From assembly GCF_014356525.2 (NCBI RefSeq), contig NC_052515.1, positions 16,310,493-16,374,492 on the forward strand: DNA of 64,000 nucleotides. The letters are read 5' to 3'. Below are positions 1-12,565 of the stretch, in pieces (position 1 is the stretch's first letter; each line of letters opens with the position of its first letter). The translations under genes were made by a program, and so were the position numbers. Under the pieces are notes generated by a model that saw nothing but the letters and a program-made list of their open reading frames with translations, made no database searches and was not told the DNA's origin. The stretch is from Nilaparvata lugens. Its lineage: Eukaryota; Arthropoda; Insecta; Hemiptera; Delphacidae.

Positions 1-1865
1 ATACAGCTCTCTTATGATCCTTCTGTCTCTGTAATCTACTTTGATTGTTTTGAGTGTTTGCATGAGGACATTCCAATTTACCCTATCAAATGCCTTGAGT
101 AAATCTACAAAAGCAATATACACCTTCTTATTTACTTCGAAGCTCTTTTCCACAATGTTCCTTAAACACAATATAGCTTCTCTTGTTCCTCTATTCCTTC
201 TGAAGCCAAATTGGTCATCTGCTAGGTTTGCATCTATTTTACCTTCAATCTTTTTCAAAATAACGCTCGCTAGTATTTTGGATGTATGTGACAGAATACT
301 CAGTGTTCTATATTACTCACATCTTGTTGCATTACTTTTTTTCGGTAACATCACCATCAAGCTTTTCTTAGAATCAAGTGGAACTTTTCCAGTTATATAT
401 ATCTCATTCAAAAGGGTAAATAGAACGTTTCTCATCTCTTCATTGAGCGCTTGCAGAAGTTCAGCAGGAATATCATCTACTCCATAAGCTTTCTTTGACT
501 TGAGATCATGTAGTGCTTTTTCCATTTCTGGAAAAGCAATCGGTGGTCCCAACTCATCAAAAGGTACATCGTCCTCGTTTTCTATTCCCTCAAAACATTC
601 TGCATCACCATAGAGACTTTCTACATATTGTTTCCATCCATCTGCCACCTCATCATTGTCCATAAGAATTTTCATGTCACTCGATTTAATAATGTTGCTT
701 CTTACTGTCCGCTTGCCAAACATCTTCCTAATTAGATTATAAGATTTTTCCACGTTTCCTCTTTCAAAGTTGTTATCTATTTCATTGCAGCATCGATCAA
801 GCAATCCTACTTTATCTTTTTTAGCATGTCTATTTACAAGATTTCTTAATCTATTATACTCACTCCTATTTTCTTCTCTTTTGTGTTTCCGTCTCAATTC
901 CATCAGAGCTATGGTATCTTCACTAATCCAAGGGCTTCTTGGTTGCACCTTCTCACAGCTTAATGTTTCTTTGGCAGACGTCAAAATTGAATTTTTCAAA
1001 TGTTCCCACTGATTATGTGTGTCTAGCACTGGCTGGTCTACTTGACTTAAACTTTGTTTGATCGTGCTATTGTATTTATCAGCATTTTCTTGTATCTTCA
1101 ATTTTTCTACCGCCCATTCTCTTGTAGCTGGATTTTGTCTAAATGTCTTTTTTCCACCTTGTAACTTCAAGTCCATCACTACGGGATTGTGATCACTACA
1201 AATGTCAGCACCGGGATAGGTTTTGCATTGTTGTATGTACCGTTTGTGTTTTATCTTAACAATGATGTAATCTATTTGATATCTTGCTATATCTCCTGGC
1301 TGAATCCACGTGTAACGACGTCGCATAGGCTGCTTGAAAAGTGTGTTGACAATAACAAAATTTTTCTCCATGCAAAAATCTATTTGATATCTTGCTATAT
1401 CTCCTGGCTGAATCCACGTGTAACGACGTCGCATAGGCTGCTTGAAAAGTGTGTTGGCAATAACAAAATTTTTCTCCATGCAAAAATCTATAAACCTCTG
1501 TCCACGCTCATTCCTATTTCCCAATCCATATTTTCCAATCACTTCCTCATCACTTCCCTCACCCACAACTGTATTCCAATCACCAAGGATAACTAAGGTT
1601 TCACTATCTTTTACATGGCTCAATACTTCATCTATTTGCTCATATACTTCCTTTAATTCTTCGTTGCTGTATCCAGATGTTGGCATGTATATTTGCATAA
1701 TGGCTATATGTTCTCCTTCACGTTCAAACTTGACCAACATTATTCTATCATTGAACAACATTGTAGCTTTTCACACTTCTTCCCCATTTCTCGTCCAATA
1801 CCATTCCGACTCCTGTTGTACTGGCTTTGTCACCTGAGAAGATAATTCTGTAGTCTTCACTCCAT
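1..1865 (-). pseudogene. Non-LTR retrotransposon ORF2 (endonuclease + reverse transcriptase), broken
   Basis: Read on the minus strand, this encodes an apurinic-type endonuclease (EEP) domain followed by the start of a reverse transcriptase. Visible motifs are LVILGDWNTVVG (the GDxN active-site block), ICSDHNPVVMD (SDH block), then the RT entry with KKAYGVDDIPAELL, and near the window edge DDQFGFRRNRGTREA and FVDLLKAFDRVNW (RT motif A). The product would act on genomic DNA in target-primed retrotransposition. It is broken: the first piece (1748-1860) joins the main frame (up to 1761) by a frameshift, and an in-frame TAA at 313-315 interrupts RT. The endonuclease N-terminus is missing and the RT catalytic YxDD box lies beyond the left edge. 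It resembles proteins often annotated as craniofacial development protein 2-like in insects; I cannot assign the clade with certainty. Confidence 0.85.
1271..1486 (-). repeat. 108 bp in-frame tandem duplication inside the endonuclease domain
   Basis: Two adjacent copies, 1271-1378 and 1379-1486, are nearly identical; the one difference I see is an A/G change that gives Val versus Ala. The unit is exactly 36 codons, so the frame is kept and the block containing KQPMRRRYTWIQPGD appears twice in the translated protein. The near identity points to a recent duplication. Confidence 0.9.
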
Positions 1866-2822
1866 CCTACATAGATACATTTATATCCACAAACACACAT
1901 ATTCAAACAAATTGCTTTTTTAGTATAATTATTGACTTCAATGATTATGATTTTATCCAATGAGGGCTTATTTCACATAATAATAACAGCTGGCATCATG
2001 TGCATCATGTTAAAGTTATAGTTCTATTTCAATAATATTGGCATCAAGAAACGTCAAACATGATTGAAATAGAAACAGTAGCAGTCATCGACATTATTTT
2101 CTTCATTTGATCTTAAGTAACCAGATTATAGTAAGATTCACATCAATGTGTCAGCATTGTTTGAATGAGGAGCATTGATGCTACCAATGCGGAATACTGA
2201 CAGTCAACGAACTGTTAACTTATACATATTCTCCAATATTCTTATCGAAAGCCACCTTATCACCTTATATTTTCTTTGGTAGAACAATCAATGTTCGAGA
2301 ATAATTGATTCATGGGAAAAGCGCCTTACTTCTACACAAGATATTTTCACATTAGAAAAAAGAACAACAGCTATTTGGCCGTTTTAATAAATAACCCCTT
2401 TCTTTCGCCCAAGTTAAATTTTTGCCGAATTTCCTCATTCTTTACAAACACATTCCACAACGGACACTTCTTAAGTTTTTAAAATACCCCTTTAAGCAGT
2501 TTTTGCGATCTGTCGGATATACAAACAAAATATTGGTCTTCATAGAATAGGATCAATTGATAGAGGCAACTCCCATCATAAGAGTTTGTTTTATGAACAT
2601 TAAAAACTATCTATACTCTCAGGAATAGCTCTGATTGAAGTAGCAGTGCCCAATCAATTGGTTCTCGATAAATGCATTCTAATTGATTCTTCAACTGGGT
2701 GCCAACCTAATGAAATAATCTCAACTCAATGCCAACCTGACAAAATTATCAATTGGTCGCCAGTTATCAACTGTTTTGAATAGGTACTCTCTCTCTAGAT
2801 TATAGTTCTATAGGAACTGTTT
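1866..2822. other. AT-rich spacer, no gene seen
   Basis: Between the truncated 5' end of the first non-LTR element and the left LTR of the BEL element. Short CAATTGG/CCAATTG words recur around 2640-2770 but form no clear element. I see no supported coding region. Confidence 0.5.
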
Positions 2823-3395
2823 TGTAGAGTGAGAGGACTGTATCTAAATTATTATTGTATTTAATGAAAATACTTGCCAAGCTGGAATTGGAAGAAATAT
2901 TTACTGTGAGCAAAGCTATGGAAATTCTCAAATTAGTATAGATAATAGACTCACCAGTCGTAATTTTCATATGTGCCAAATTATTGATTATAAGGTATTG
3001 GAATCGAAATACAGGATGGAATATAGAAATGAGAAGGATAAATACCTTTGGGACAGGAAATACCTTTCTGATACTCTGACACTGTGGCCTGGCAATGATT
3101 ACAAGCTGCTTGGCAATATTAATTTCACTGCTCCTTGCTTCTCCCAAATATTCACGACATTCATTAAACACTTCAATCAATTATTGACATATAATGTCCG
3201 GCCAGACAAATAACAAATAACAAATAAAGTGAGTCGGTACGGTATGGCTTTGTACACTCTTGACTCAGTCTGCTTTTTTTTCCGACTGACAAGAAAGCCT
3301 GGGCTGACAACAGTTTTCAACAATCCACTGCCAGGAGGCAGCACCGCACGGAACAGTGCTATGTCAACGCGCTCAATTCAAGAATGGCCACAACA
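2823..3395 (-). repeat. 3' LTR of BEL element
   Basis: 573 bp, bounded TG...CA in element orientation (plus strand begins TGTAGAGTGAG and ends GGCCACAACA). It is nearly identical to 9152-9723 with scattered substitutions. It abuts the polypurine tract at 3396. Confidence 0.92.
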
Positions 3396-3408
3396 TTCCC
3401 CCCCACCT
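3396..3408 (-). other. Polypurine tract of BEL element
   Basis: On the minus strand this reads AGGTGGGGGGGAA directly upstream of the 3' LTR start TGTTGTGG. That is the position and composition expected for the plus-strand priming site. Confidence 0.85.
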
Positions 3409-3535
3409 GAAAAGATATTTTTCAGCTAGGGCAAAGACAAAAATGACGATTATATAATACAAAAAAATCCAAACATGCAACCACAACCAAGAACACAAAA
3501 AAAAACCAAGATTCACGACTACACCCTCCACTATT

Positions 3536-4466
3536 GAGTGGGTAGTGGGAAAAGTTTAGTGACTGGTCGTAGACACCCATTCTTCAAACGCACCAGAGCC
3601 ACTCTCACTTGGCCGTCCGTCCCTGGAAAAACTTGTTCCACGATACCTAGTGGCCACTGCAGTGGAGGGAGGTTCGGCTGATCCACAATTACAACAGTGC
3701 CTACTTCAAGTGGAGTAGACGATTTCCACCATTTTCCTCATTCCTGAAGCTCATGAAGATATTCTACTCGCCACCTGCACCAAAAGGATTGCACTAGTTG
3801 ATTCACCAGCTGAAAGCGAGTAAGACAATTGACAGGAGAATCAACAATATTTTCCATTGGAAAAGCTTTCAATGGGGTAAGTTTGAGAAAATGTGCTGGT
3901 GTTAATGCAAGTGGTTCACTGGGATCTTCACTCATAGAGCACAGTGGTCTCGAGTTCAGTACAGCTTCGACCTGAACTAAAACGGTATTCATCTCTTCGT
4001 ACGTTGACAATTGAGTACCAATCACACGAAATAGATGTGATTTTGTTGCCTTTATGTTCGCTTCCCAGATGCCACCAAAATGGGGCGCTCCTGGCAGAAT
4101 AAATTTCCAGTTGATTCTATAATCGGACAAATCACCTATAAGACTGGTTTGGAACGTAGAAGAGTTAACAAATTTCGAAAGCTGAACTAATTGCTCGTGG
4201 GCGCCAACAAAATTGGTTCCACAATCTGAGCAGATTACTCTACAAGGCCCACGTCGAGACAGAAAACGTTGAAAAGCAGCCAAGAATGCTGGAGTAGACA
4301 AATCAGAGACGATCAGAGACGAGTTCGATATGTACTGCTTTTGTAGACATGCATACAAACAGACATATATAGGCCTTCAAAATGACAGGATTACGTCGTT
4401 TAGCCATAGTAACTCGTATTGGTCCAGCGTAGTCAACTCCACAAAGCTCGAAAGGTTTCAATTGCG
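3536..4466 (-). pseudogene. BEL pol, integrase core and C-terminus (broken)
   Basis: The minus-strand frames give an integrase core: VDYAGPIRV, then ELVSDLSTPAF, then the second catalytic block CSDCGTNFVGA (usually SDxGTNF), then FGGIWEANIKATKSHL with the catalytic Glu. The C-terminal part, WKSSTPLEVGTVVIVDQ to PVTKLFPLPTQ, ends near 3536. Lesions: a 10 bp tandem duplication (4303-4312/4313-4322) shifts the frame in the core, and a TGA lies before the C-terminal part near 3735. The zinc-binding half of integrase is in the adjacent upstream piece. Inactive. Confidence 0.85.
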
Positions 4467-6197
4467 TTACTCCAATAGCCGGTAAATTACTATTTTAGGG
4501 GGTGAAATCTTTGGTTTACACCGAAAACATTTATTATGAAGATAAACACATTTACAAACAACAAGACGACCAGACAGAATCCAAAACTTTTGCCTGATTA
4601 AGGATAACAGCAGACGGGGCCCAGCGTGACAATTCTTCACATGAAAATTATTCACCAATAACGTGACAAAATTGTCCTTTTTCGGCAAGATGATTGGATG
4701 ACAATTATCAAAACCAAGATTAGCTGTTGACAATCGACCGCCGACGCGAATTACTTCATTCTCTAGGAATGGAGACAAACGCTGCATACGAACTGAACAA
4801 CACTTTCCTGTTTTCAATTGAGACAATTCATTAGTAAAATGGATTTTCTGTACTAGTCTACATAGATAAATTTCAGCTACATTCAAATCAGACTCACCCT
4901 GTTTAGGTAATACACGAACAATTTTCAAAATCACAATTACTACACGTAACAAACGTTGGTAGCTTGAACAGCATTGAATCAATGAATATATCACATTATC
5001 ACAAGTTGCATCTGTGTGAAGGGTTGTGAGAACATTAGTTTTAGCTTCCGGTGGATTTTCAATTTCGACAAAGTCCACATTCACTGGCCAACTATTTTCC
5101 TCTTTTTCCAACCAAGTACGGCTGTTCCACCACAATTTATGACTCACAAGCTCGGCTGGTGTTAAACCACGTGACAAACAATCTGACGGATTCTCTGAGC
5201 CACTAACGTGCTTCCACTGTTGCACGTTACAATCTTGAATTTTCGATACACAATTCAAAACAAAAGTGGTCCAGCGTGATGGTGGGGCCTGAATCCAATA
5301 GAGAGCCACCGTTGAGTCTGATAAGGCTATCACACGAGACACACGACACCTTTCACTAATGATGTTATAGGTAGTATGCAACAACTCCGCCAATAATAGC
5401 GCAGCACATAATTCCAGTCGCGGAATGGAAACTGATTTATTTGGAGCGACTTTGGATTTTCCACACAGCAAAGTGATAGTTGGTGGTGATCCATCATCAC
5501 ATTGACTCTTAAGATAAATGACAGCTCCAAGTGCTTGTTCTGATGCGTCACAAAATCCAATTAAACTAATTCTTGTATTCAAATACACTCCGAGATGATG
5601 AGGAATAGAGATAGTTGATAATAAATCAAACTCATTTTGACATACTTCCCAGCGTTTCGTGACTGATAACAGTGGTGTCTGATCCCAACCAACTCCGCAT
5701 TGCCACAATTGTTTGATCAGACACTTCAATAGTAACGTGAGAGGAGCAAGAAACCTCATTGGATCGTAAATTCGAGCAACTGCTGAGAGTATCTTACGTT
5801 TGGTCGCTATCTCTCCAGTATGAATGACAACAAAGTGAAACGAATCGACAACTGGTTGCCACCTCAAACCTAGAATTGATAACGAATTTTCAAAATCAAA
5901 ATTTTTAGCTACAATTGATGTGTCATTCTCGTGCATATATTCCATCAATTCAGCCGAATTGGATGCCCACTTTGTTAATTCGAAGCCACCTCACTTAAAT
6001 AGCTCCTTGGTCTGACTATAAATATCGTTAGCGTCTGATAAAGAAGGTGCTGAAGTGACAAGATCGTCGACAAACATATCACTCAGTATGCGTATGGATG
6101 CAGCAGGGAAATTATCACCTTCTTCTTCTACCAAGCGGTGTACTGTATGTAAGGCCAAATATGGCGATGGAGACACTCCAAACACGACACAATTCAA
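4467..6197 (-). pseudogene. BEL pol, RT catalytic region, RNase H and integrase zinc domain (broken)
   Basis: Piece 5991-6197 carries the RT catalytic box MFVDDLVTSA (FVDD). After an in-frame TGA (5991-5993) the same frame continues with GGFELTKWASN, then RNase H motifs (GFCDASEQALGAVIY, SIPRLELCAALL, ALSDSTVALYW), and the integrase HHCC zinc region (HVKNCHAG... CKCVYLHNKCFRC). The frame is lost at about 4467. At 6194 it is joined to the upstream piece by a frameshift at the point where BEL proteins read LNxVxFGVSxSPYLA. Confidence 0.88.
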
Positions 6198-8713
6198 CTC
6201 ATAAATTTCAATTGATCCTCAATAGAAAATCTCCATAGAATACGCTGGTATCTTCGACATGATTCTTCCATCACGATTTGACAATACATCTGACGTATGT
6301 CAGCTATCAACGCTATTTGAAATAATCGAAAATTGAGTAACACAACAAAAATATCCGTTTGCAATTTCGATCCAGCATGCAATATTTCATTTAATGATAG
6401 TGATGTGGTGGTCTTAGCACTAGCATCAAACACAATACGAATTGGCGTTGTGGAGCTGCTTGCTTTAACAATTGCATGATGTGGGATGTGATAACCACTC
6501 TTATCAGACTGATCGGTTATCAATGATATGTGTCCCTGTTTCAAATAGTCTTTCAATATTTCGTGATAGGCAACACGCGATGTAGAATCCAACTCCACAC
6601 GTCTTTCCAAATTCAAAAAACGTCGTTTGGCAGAATTATACGAGTCACCCAAATTATCAGGGGGTTTCAACCATGACAATGAAACGATAAACCTCCCCGA
6701 TTCAGTACGACAAACAGATGAAATGTAGTTATTCTCACAATTGACTTCTTGAGGTTTTAGCAGCCGTGTTGAGGCAGGGCACTCTTCCAATACCCAAAAT
6801 TTTTGAACCATTTTATCCAATGAAAGATTGCACACAACATGACTGCTCGTATCACACAACGACGACAAAACCGGAGCTCTTCCCATGAGGATATAACCCA
6901 AAAGACTGTCTATAGCTGTAATCTCATTCACCTTTCCCACCACACGATCAGACTTCAGCAAATGAGGTAACAATTCAGCACCAATAATCACATCAATTGT
7001 ATTCGGTGAATAGAATTGTTCATCAGCCAATTGTAATCCACTCAAATGAGACAATTTAGACCTATCTATTTCACAAGAGGGCAACCGTTCAACAATACTC
7101 TCTACCACAAGAGACTTGACAGAGAAACAAATATCTGAGTCAATTCTAGATTGAAACGAGAAGCATGTACGTCCACGTACAACCGTCTCCTTTCCTCCAA
7201 AACCGTGAACAACAGTATTCAATTTACTAATTGGAAGATTCAATTTTTTACAAGCACTGGATGTAATAAAATGCGATTGAGAACCGCTATCCAACAAAAC
7301 ACGAAGTTCATGTAATCGACCAGATGAACTTTCCACTAACACCCTAGCAGTAGACAAAACGACAATGCTATTACTACCATTAGTAGCAGAATAACAGGTG
7401 ACAGAAAGATTTTTCTCAACACTCACAGACTCTACACTACTTTTAGACTCATTCAACCCGAAATGAAACAATGTGTGGTGCATCTGGTTGCATAAAGAAC
7501 ACGTTTTATTACTCTTACAAGCTCTACTTGAATGAGTATCCTCCAGACAACGAAAGCAATACGAAATTTCCTTCACAAAAGCGTATCTTTCTCTAGGGGT
7601 CTGTTTCAGGAATAAAATGCAATCAACAAATTTATGACCCTTTTTTGAACAACGCAGACAGCTCACACCTCTCTCAGCTTTATTGAGATCAGTTGACAAT
7701 TCATGGCTGGGTGAATGAGTGAAAAACACCTTTGAACTCGAATGAGAGTGAGTTTTAAAATTTTTTGAAGCAGACTGAGTCTTTTTTACAACGGAGTTAC
7801 TTGACAAATTTAACAATTTATTATCATCAAACGGCAAAGATTTAACCTGTTTTTGTATGAAAGAGACTAAGTCATCATAAGATGGAACATCTTTATCTCT
7901 TACTGCCGCCTCAAATGCACGCCTTGTTACAGGATCTAACAGCTTCAATGCATGATACAAGAAAATAATATCTGTAAGATTGACTCCCCGCAAACGTTTC
8001 AAAGCCGAGATTGGCGCACAAAATTGATCAAGAATTGCAGTCAGACCACACCTACTTTCGACTTAAAGAGCCTCGAATTCAAAAATCTGTTTCAAATAGG
8101 CTTCAGTCTGAGATCTCGTGTCCTGATAACGAGTAACCAATGATGTCCATATATTTTGGTAATTGGCCCCAATGGGCGATACATGCTGAATAAGATTAGC
8201 CACTTCACCACTTAATCGTGAGAATAAATACTGTATCCGCTGTTGATTGGTCAAAGATTTGTTATCATGGACTAAAACCTTGAACAACTCATAGAAACTG
8301 GCCCATTTCAATTGGTTCCCATCGAAAGACGGCAATTCTATATGCGGCAAATTAAAATCAGGATTTGATTGAGTAACTGCTGGAACTGTGGGATTTAATA
8401 CAACTTCAGTTTCAGCTGATTGATTTAATTTTTTCAATGCCTGTTTAATGAAAGCCACTAAATCGAGATGAGCATCTGTGAATTCAGGAACATAATCCTC
8501 TTTCAACTCAATTTCCAACTCTTGAATTCTTAAGACACAACTTTCGAATTCCTCCAATGTCTGCGGAAGATTCTCTCCTAAGATTATGAATTGATCAGCA
8601 ACCTTTTTATCCTCAATGCCTTTTGATAAGTCATACAAACGCTGAATTCGTAAGAATAAATGTTGTTTTCTTGCTTTCAAGACTTTCAACGTCTTTTCTA
8701 CCTTGTCTGTCAT
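6194..8713 (-). pseudogene. BEL gag, zinc knuckles, protease and RT N-terminal half (broken)
   Basis: I place the gag start at the ATG at 8711-8713 (MTDKVEKTLKVLKARK) because the open frame before it is leader sequence. Gag includes LPHIELPSFDGNQLKWASFY, the BEL-type core. One in-frame TAA (8063-8065) interrupts an otherwise continuous frame. Beyond it come three zinc knuckles (CLRCSKKGHKFVDC, CFRCLEDTHSSRAC, CSLCNQMHHTLFH), the aspartic protease LLDSGSQSHFI (DSG), and the RT palm with RIVFDASAK and ADIRQMYCQI (motif A). Known for the family: gag and pol are one polyprotein. The TAA could be read-through or decay; with the other lesions, decay is likelier. Confidence 0.9.
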
Positions 8714-9128
8714 ATTAACCAACGAAATGACATAAAAAACAAATACTATACAAAATGACAAAAATACACAATGCCAAAAAGCGAAAGGCAAAATAGGAAC
8801 AATAAAAGAACATCCAATTCGATGTTTCTTTACTTCCAATCAGTCGAGTGAAAAACAGACTCATTCAAGTACAAAGCTATAAAACAATAACTACAATAAT
8901 ATTCATCGCTTATTCGCTGATAATCAATCAATAAAGTCAAACGCTCGACAGAGATAAGAAGATAATGAGGTCATTCAATTCGACCTTGAGCCTGAACCTG
9001 TTTTGAGCATGTACCGACAAATACAAAAAACTTGTGTATTGAAATAGAGATTCCAACATCTAAATACAAATAATAAATGGAAAAAGCAAGTTTCAAATTC
9101 AATAAATTCACTGATTCAATGATAATTA

Positions 9129-9142
9129 GGCTCGTAGGACCA
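9129..9142 (-). other. Candidate primer-binding site of BEL element
   Basis: Just inside the 5' LTR, the minus strand reads TGGTCCTACGAGCC. It starts with the TGG expected from a tRNA CCA end, nine bases after the LTR edge. I cannot name the tRNA. Confidence 0.4.
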
Positions 9143-9151
9143 AAAATTTTT

Positions 9152-9723
9152 TGTAGAGTGAGAGGACTGTATCTAAATTATTATTGTATTTAGAGAAAAT
9201 ACTTGCCAAGCTGGAATTAAAAGAAATATTTACTGTGAGCAAAGCTATGGAAATTCTCGAATTAGTATAGATAATAGACTCACCAGTCATAATTTTTATA
9301 TGTGCCAAATTATCAATTATAAGGTATTGGAATCGTAATACAGGATGGAATATAGAAATGAGAAGGATAAATACCTTTGGGTCAGGAAATACCTTTCTGA
9401 TACTCTGACACTGTGGCCTGGCGATGATTACAAGCTGCTTGGCAATATTAATTTCACTGCTCCTTGCTTCTCCCAAATGTTCACGACATTCATTAAACAC
9501 TTTAATCAATTATTGACATATAATGTCTAGCCAGACAAATAACAAATAACAAATAAAGTGAGCCTGTACGGTATGGCTTTGTACACTCTTGACTCAGTCT
9601 GCTTTTTTTCCAACTGACAAGAAAGCCTGGGCTGACAACAGTTTTCGACAATCCACCGCCAGGAGGCAGCACTGCACGGAACAGTGTTACGTCAACGCGC
9701 TTAATTCAAGAATGGCCACAACA
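9152..9723 (-). repeat. 5' LTR of BEL element
   Basis: 572 bp copy of 2823-3395, with the same TG...CA ends in element orientation. The transcription start would lie here, but no core promoter stands out. Confidence 0.92.
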
Positions 9724-9792
9724 GTAACATATTATGATATGGACATTTCAATTATTATAATTAAGAGATTGATAGAAGAAGAATATACATGC

Positions 9793-12048
9793 TGTCATGT
9801 GGTATTTTAGCACCACAAAATATTTTTGAAATGAATTATTGAACTCTAATAGAATTATAAAATAGAAAGGAAAGATAGCCTAGTCAAAGTACCACTCAAG
9901 TAAAATCGAATGTTATTAGCGATAAAGAGTAATCATATTATCTAAAGCAATAAGAAAAAACATGCATAATTGTAATTCAACAATAATGAGGATCCATTGG
10001 AAGAATATAAAATTATAAAGCGGTTTATTTATTATTGACAGATCATGAAAAAAAAGTTTGCATGTAAATTTGAGTTTAGAATTGTTTGTTTATGTTTTAA
10101 AATGAATCAATCAATCTAGGATAAATCGATAGTTATTTGAATCAACACCTAACAAATCAGCTGATTGTTCGATCAACCAGTATAAGTTGAATTATAAAGT
10201 TTACTCACAAAATATGTATTATATATACTAGGGAAGGTTTATGTGAATAAATAGGGACAACTATTATTGCTGCATGAATATTTATTACAATCTAAAAAAG
10301 TACGAAAACCAAGAGTTTACAAAGCTCATATAAAAAATTGTTATTTATTAGAATAATCTAAGACAATCACTCCATCTATTTATATAAAAAATTTTTATCT
10401 ATCTTTCTATAAATAAGTTGAAGAAACCCTGAATCTGAAGTAACCAATTGTATTGAGTCTTGCTAAATTAGGAAGCCAATCAGAAGGAAGCTTACAAATC
10501 GTTCAAGGAAGAGATGAAATTTTTCTGGAAATCACCTCTTTTTGGCTTGTGATCTCGATCTGTGAGGATGCACATGGAAATTAGGGTTCTTTCTTCCTGT
10601 TAAATTTCAAAAATTATCAAGCCAATCCCTTTTTTGAATGTGAACTATTTGTAATTAATGTTTATTTATCTGTGAACTCAGTGTTGTTAAAGAGTTCTTA
10701 ATTGTAATCTATTCCCATAAATGTACCTTTAATACTGAAAGAAATCTATAAGAAATCTGGACCACATGCGAGCCCAGCCGAGACGAAAAGGACCTGCATA
10801 ATTAATCATTGGAAATAATAAATTTACTCTACAAGACCTCCAAGAACATCATTAATGTGAGTGTTAGTTCAAACGAGCTCGTTTTTTTAAGGCCTTTAAA
10901 TAAGAGTTGAGGAATTAATCAAAGCGCTATATAAATTAATTCAAGTCAATGAAAATTCGCAACGTGTTGAGTGCTATCTTATAGTCTATAAGAACGTTTT
11001 ATGAATTTATTTGATTTATGTAGGAAGCTTACTTCCATGCACAGCAAGGACTCGTGAAAAACCCTGAGATTTTTAAATGTTAGTTTTATTAATTATTATT
11101 TGCTAATTGATCAAAGCATGTCCTATTAAATCTACTGACCGAACAGGTTTTAAGTTGTAGAATTCTGAATTGGCTTGAAGTCCAAGTATCAGTATTAAAT
11201 ATAATATATATATATTTTTTAAAAACTCACAACGGTGAATGCTATGAGGCCTTGTGATAATCATTTAATTTATAGAAAATAATTTATTTAAAGAAAATTA
11301 TAGATATGAGAATATTTTTAAATACATTATTTTCATGGGAATATATTTTGTGTTTTATGTCAGCATACAAAATCATAGAAGTTTTTATTATATCCTAATT
11401 CATCTCGTGATCTACAGTTTGAGCTGTCTCAGTGCCAAGAAAAAATATTCTGCAGCATATAAAATTAGTGAATCATTTAATATTGATCTCATTAAGAGTA
11501 TTCAGTATTTATCATCCTTTGATGATAGTCATACTGGTCCGCCAGAAAAAACATATTGATAATTATATTCATAAGGTTCCAGTTATATCATATAAGGATC
11601 CAGAGAGCTTCTAGTACTGGCGTTGTAAGTTCTAAGTAACTCCAGAAGGATAAATTGGTGGATACCTGTATTCATAGCGAGCGTTTTAAAGATCAACTAG
11701 AAAAAAACATAGTTGGTCTTCATTATCCTTGATTGGATACATGGTTACTGATAATCAGTCATCAACTGTCTTTTTGATTTCCTTATAGGTATTCTTCAAG
11801 AACTTCACAGAAGCAGCGGTAAGAATTATTAATCACCAGTCATTGAACCTTGTGGTGATTAATTATATTTGGAAAATTCATGCATCTACCACTGAGCTAG
11901 AGCTGCGGTTTGAATCCAGAAATTTTGCGAGCCAGACGGCCTTAACTTTCCGCGAATTTATTTGCAAAATAGGGACTTTGGCAAATGCTCTTATAAATAT
12001 CAAGAACACTGTATCATCTATAAAGGATTTGCAATTTACCACTTCACA
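9793..12048 (+). repeat. 5' LTR (2256 bp) of the gag-only retrotransposon
   Basis: Aligns along its length with 21092-23341. It keeps about 60 bp near its 3' end (around 11970-12030) that the other copy has lost. Short open frames at 11335-11614 and 11843 onward occur in both copies and have no recognisable product; I treat them as chance. Confidence 0.88.
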
Positions 12049-12057
12049 TAACAATGG

Positions 12058-12071
12058 CACCACAAGCGTGA
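12058..12071 (+). other. Possible primer-binding site
   Basis: A few bases after the 5' LTR end the sequence reads TGGCACCACAAGCG. It begins with TGG as tRNA-primed sites do, but I could not match it to a tRNA. The distance from the LTR is a little long. Confidence 0.25.
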
Positions 12072-12565
12072 GGCATGATGAAAAGCTTACCTGCTCAACC
12101 TTACTATCAATGCTGAATAAAATTATTAATAAAACTGAAAGCTGCAAGAAGTACAGGGTGGGGCAGAGCCGATTGATGAGTTTGGAAGGTTTATAAGTAA
12201 TGGACCATTCAACTTGGAAAAAAATTCTTCAATGGATTCAACTCAGTTTAGAATATAGTTTTATTGTTAATTTTTCGAAAATTATATCAGTTAGATGGCG
12301 GTCATAAGCAGCAATACACTGATGTAGCGTATTTTTGAAGTTTTAGAACACATTTTGGCACGATTGGTAAGGCCTGGATCTCTTCTCTGATTCGCTCCTT
12401 AAGTTCTTCCAAGGTGTGTGGGCAATCTTTGGAGATTTTATTCTCAAGTTAATCTTATAGAAATAAATCGCATATGCTTAAATCAGGTGAGCGTGCTGGC
12501 CATAGTTATTTGAGAATGGCAACATCACCGTCAATGTCACCTCCCAGCGTTATGTGACAATGCTA

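Larger units (their letters stand above)
2823..9723 (-). mobile_element. BEL/Pao LTR retrotransposon, full structure, decayed coding
   Basis: Two direct LTRs (2823-3395 and 9152-9723) enclose a minus-strand gag-pol. Next to the 3' LTR lies a polypurine tract, and near the 5' LTR lies a candidate primer-binding site. Domain order is gag, zinc knuckles, protease, RT, RNase H, integrase, as in BEL/Pao. At least five lesions interrupt the single gag-pol frame. The five bases flanking each side (left TGTTT, right GTAAC) do not match, so I find no target-site duplication. Confidence 0.93.

Noticed and set aside
11335..12196. Plus-strand ORFs conserved in both 2.25 kb repeats
   Set aside because: The repeats are LTRs by their ends and the target duplication; the frames are short, broken and unlike any family I know.
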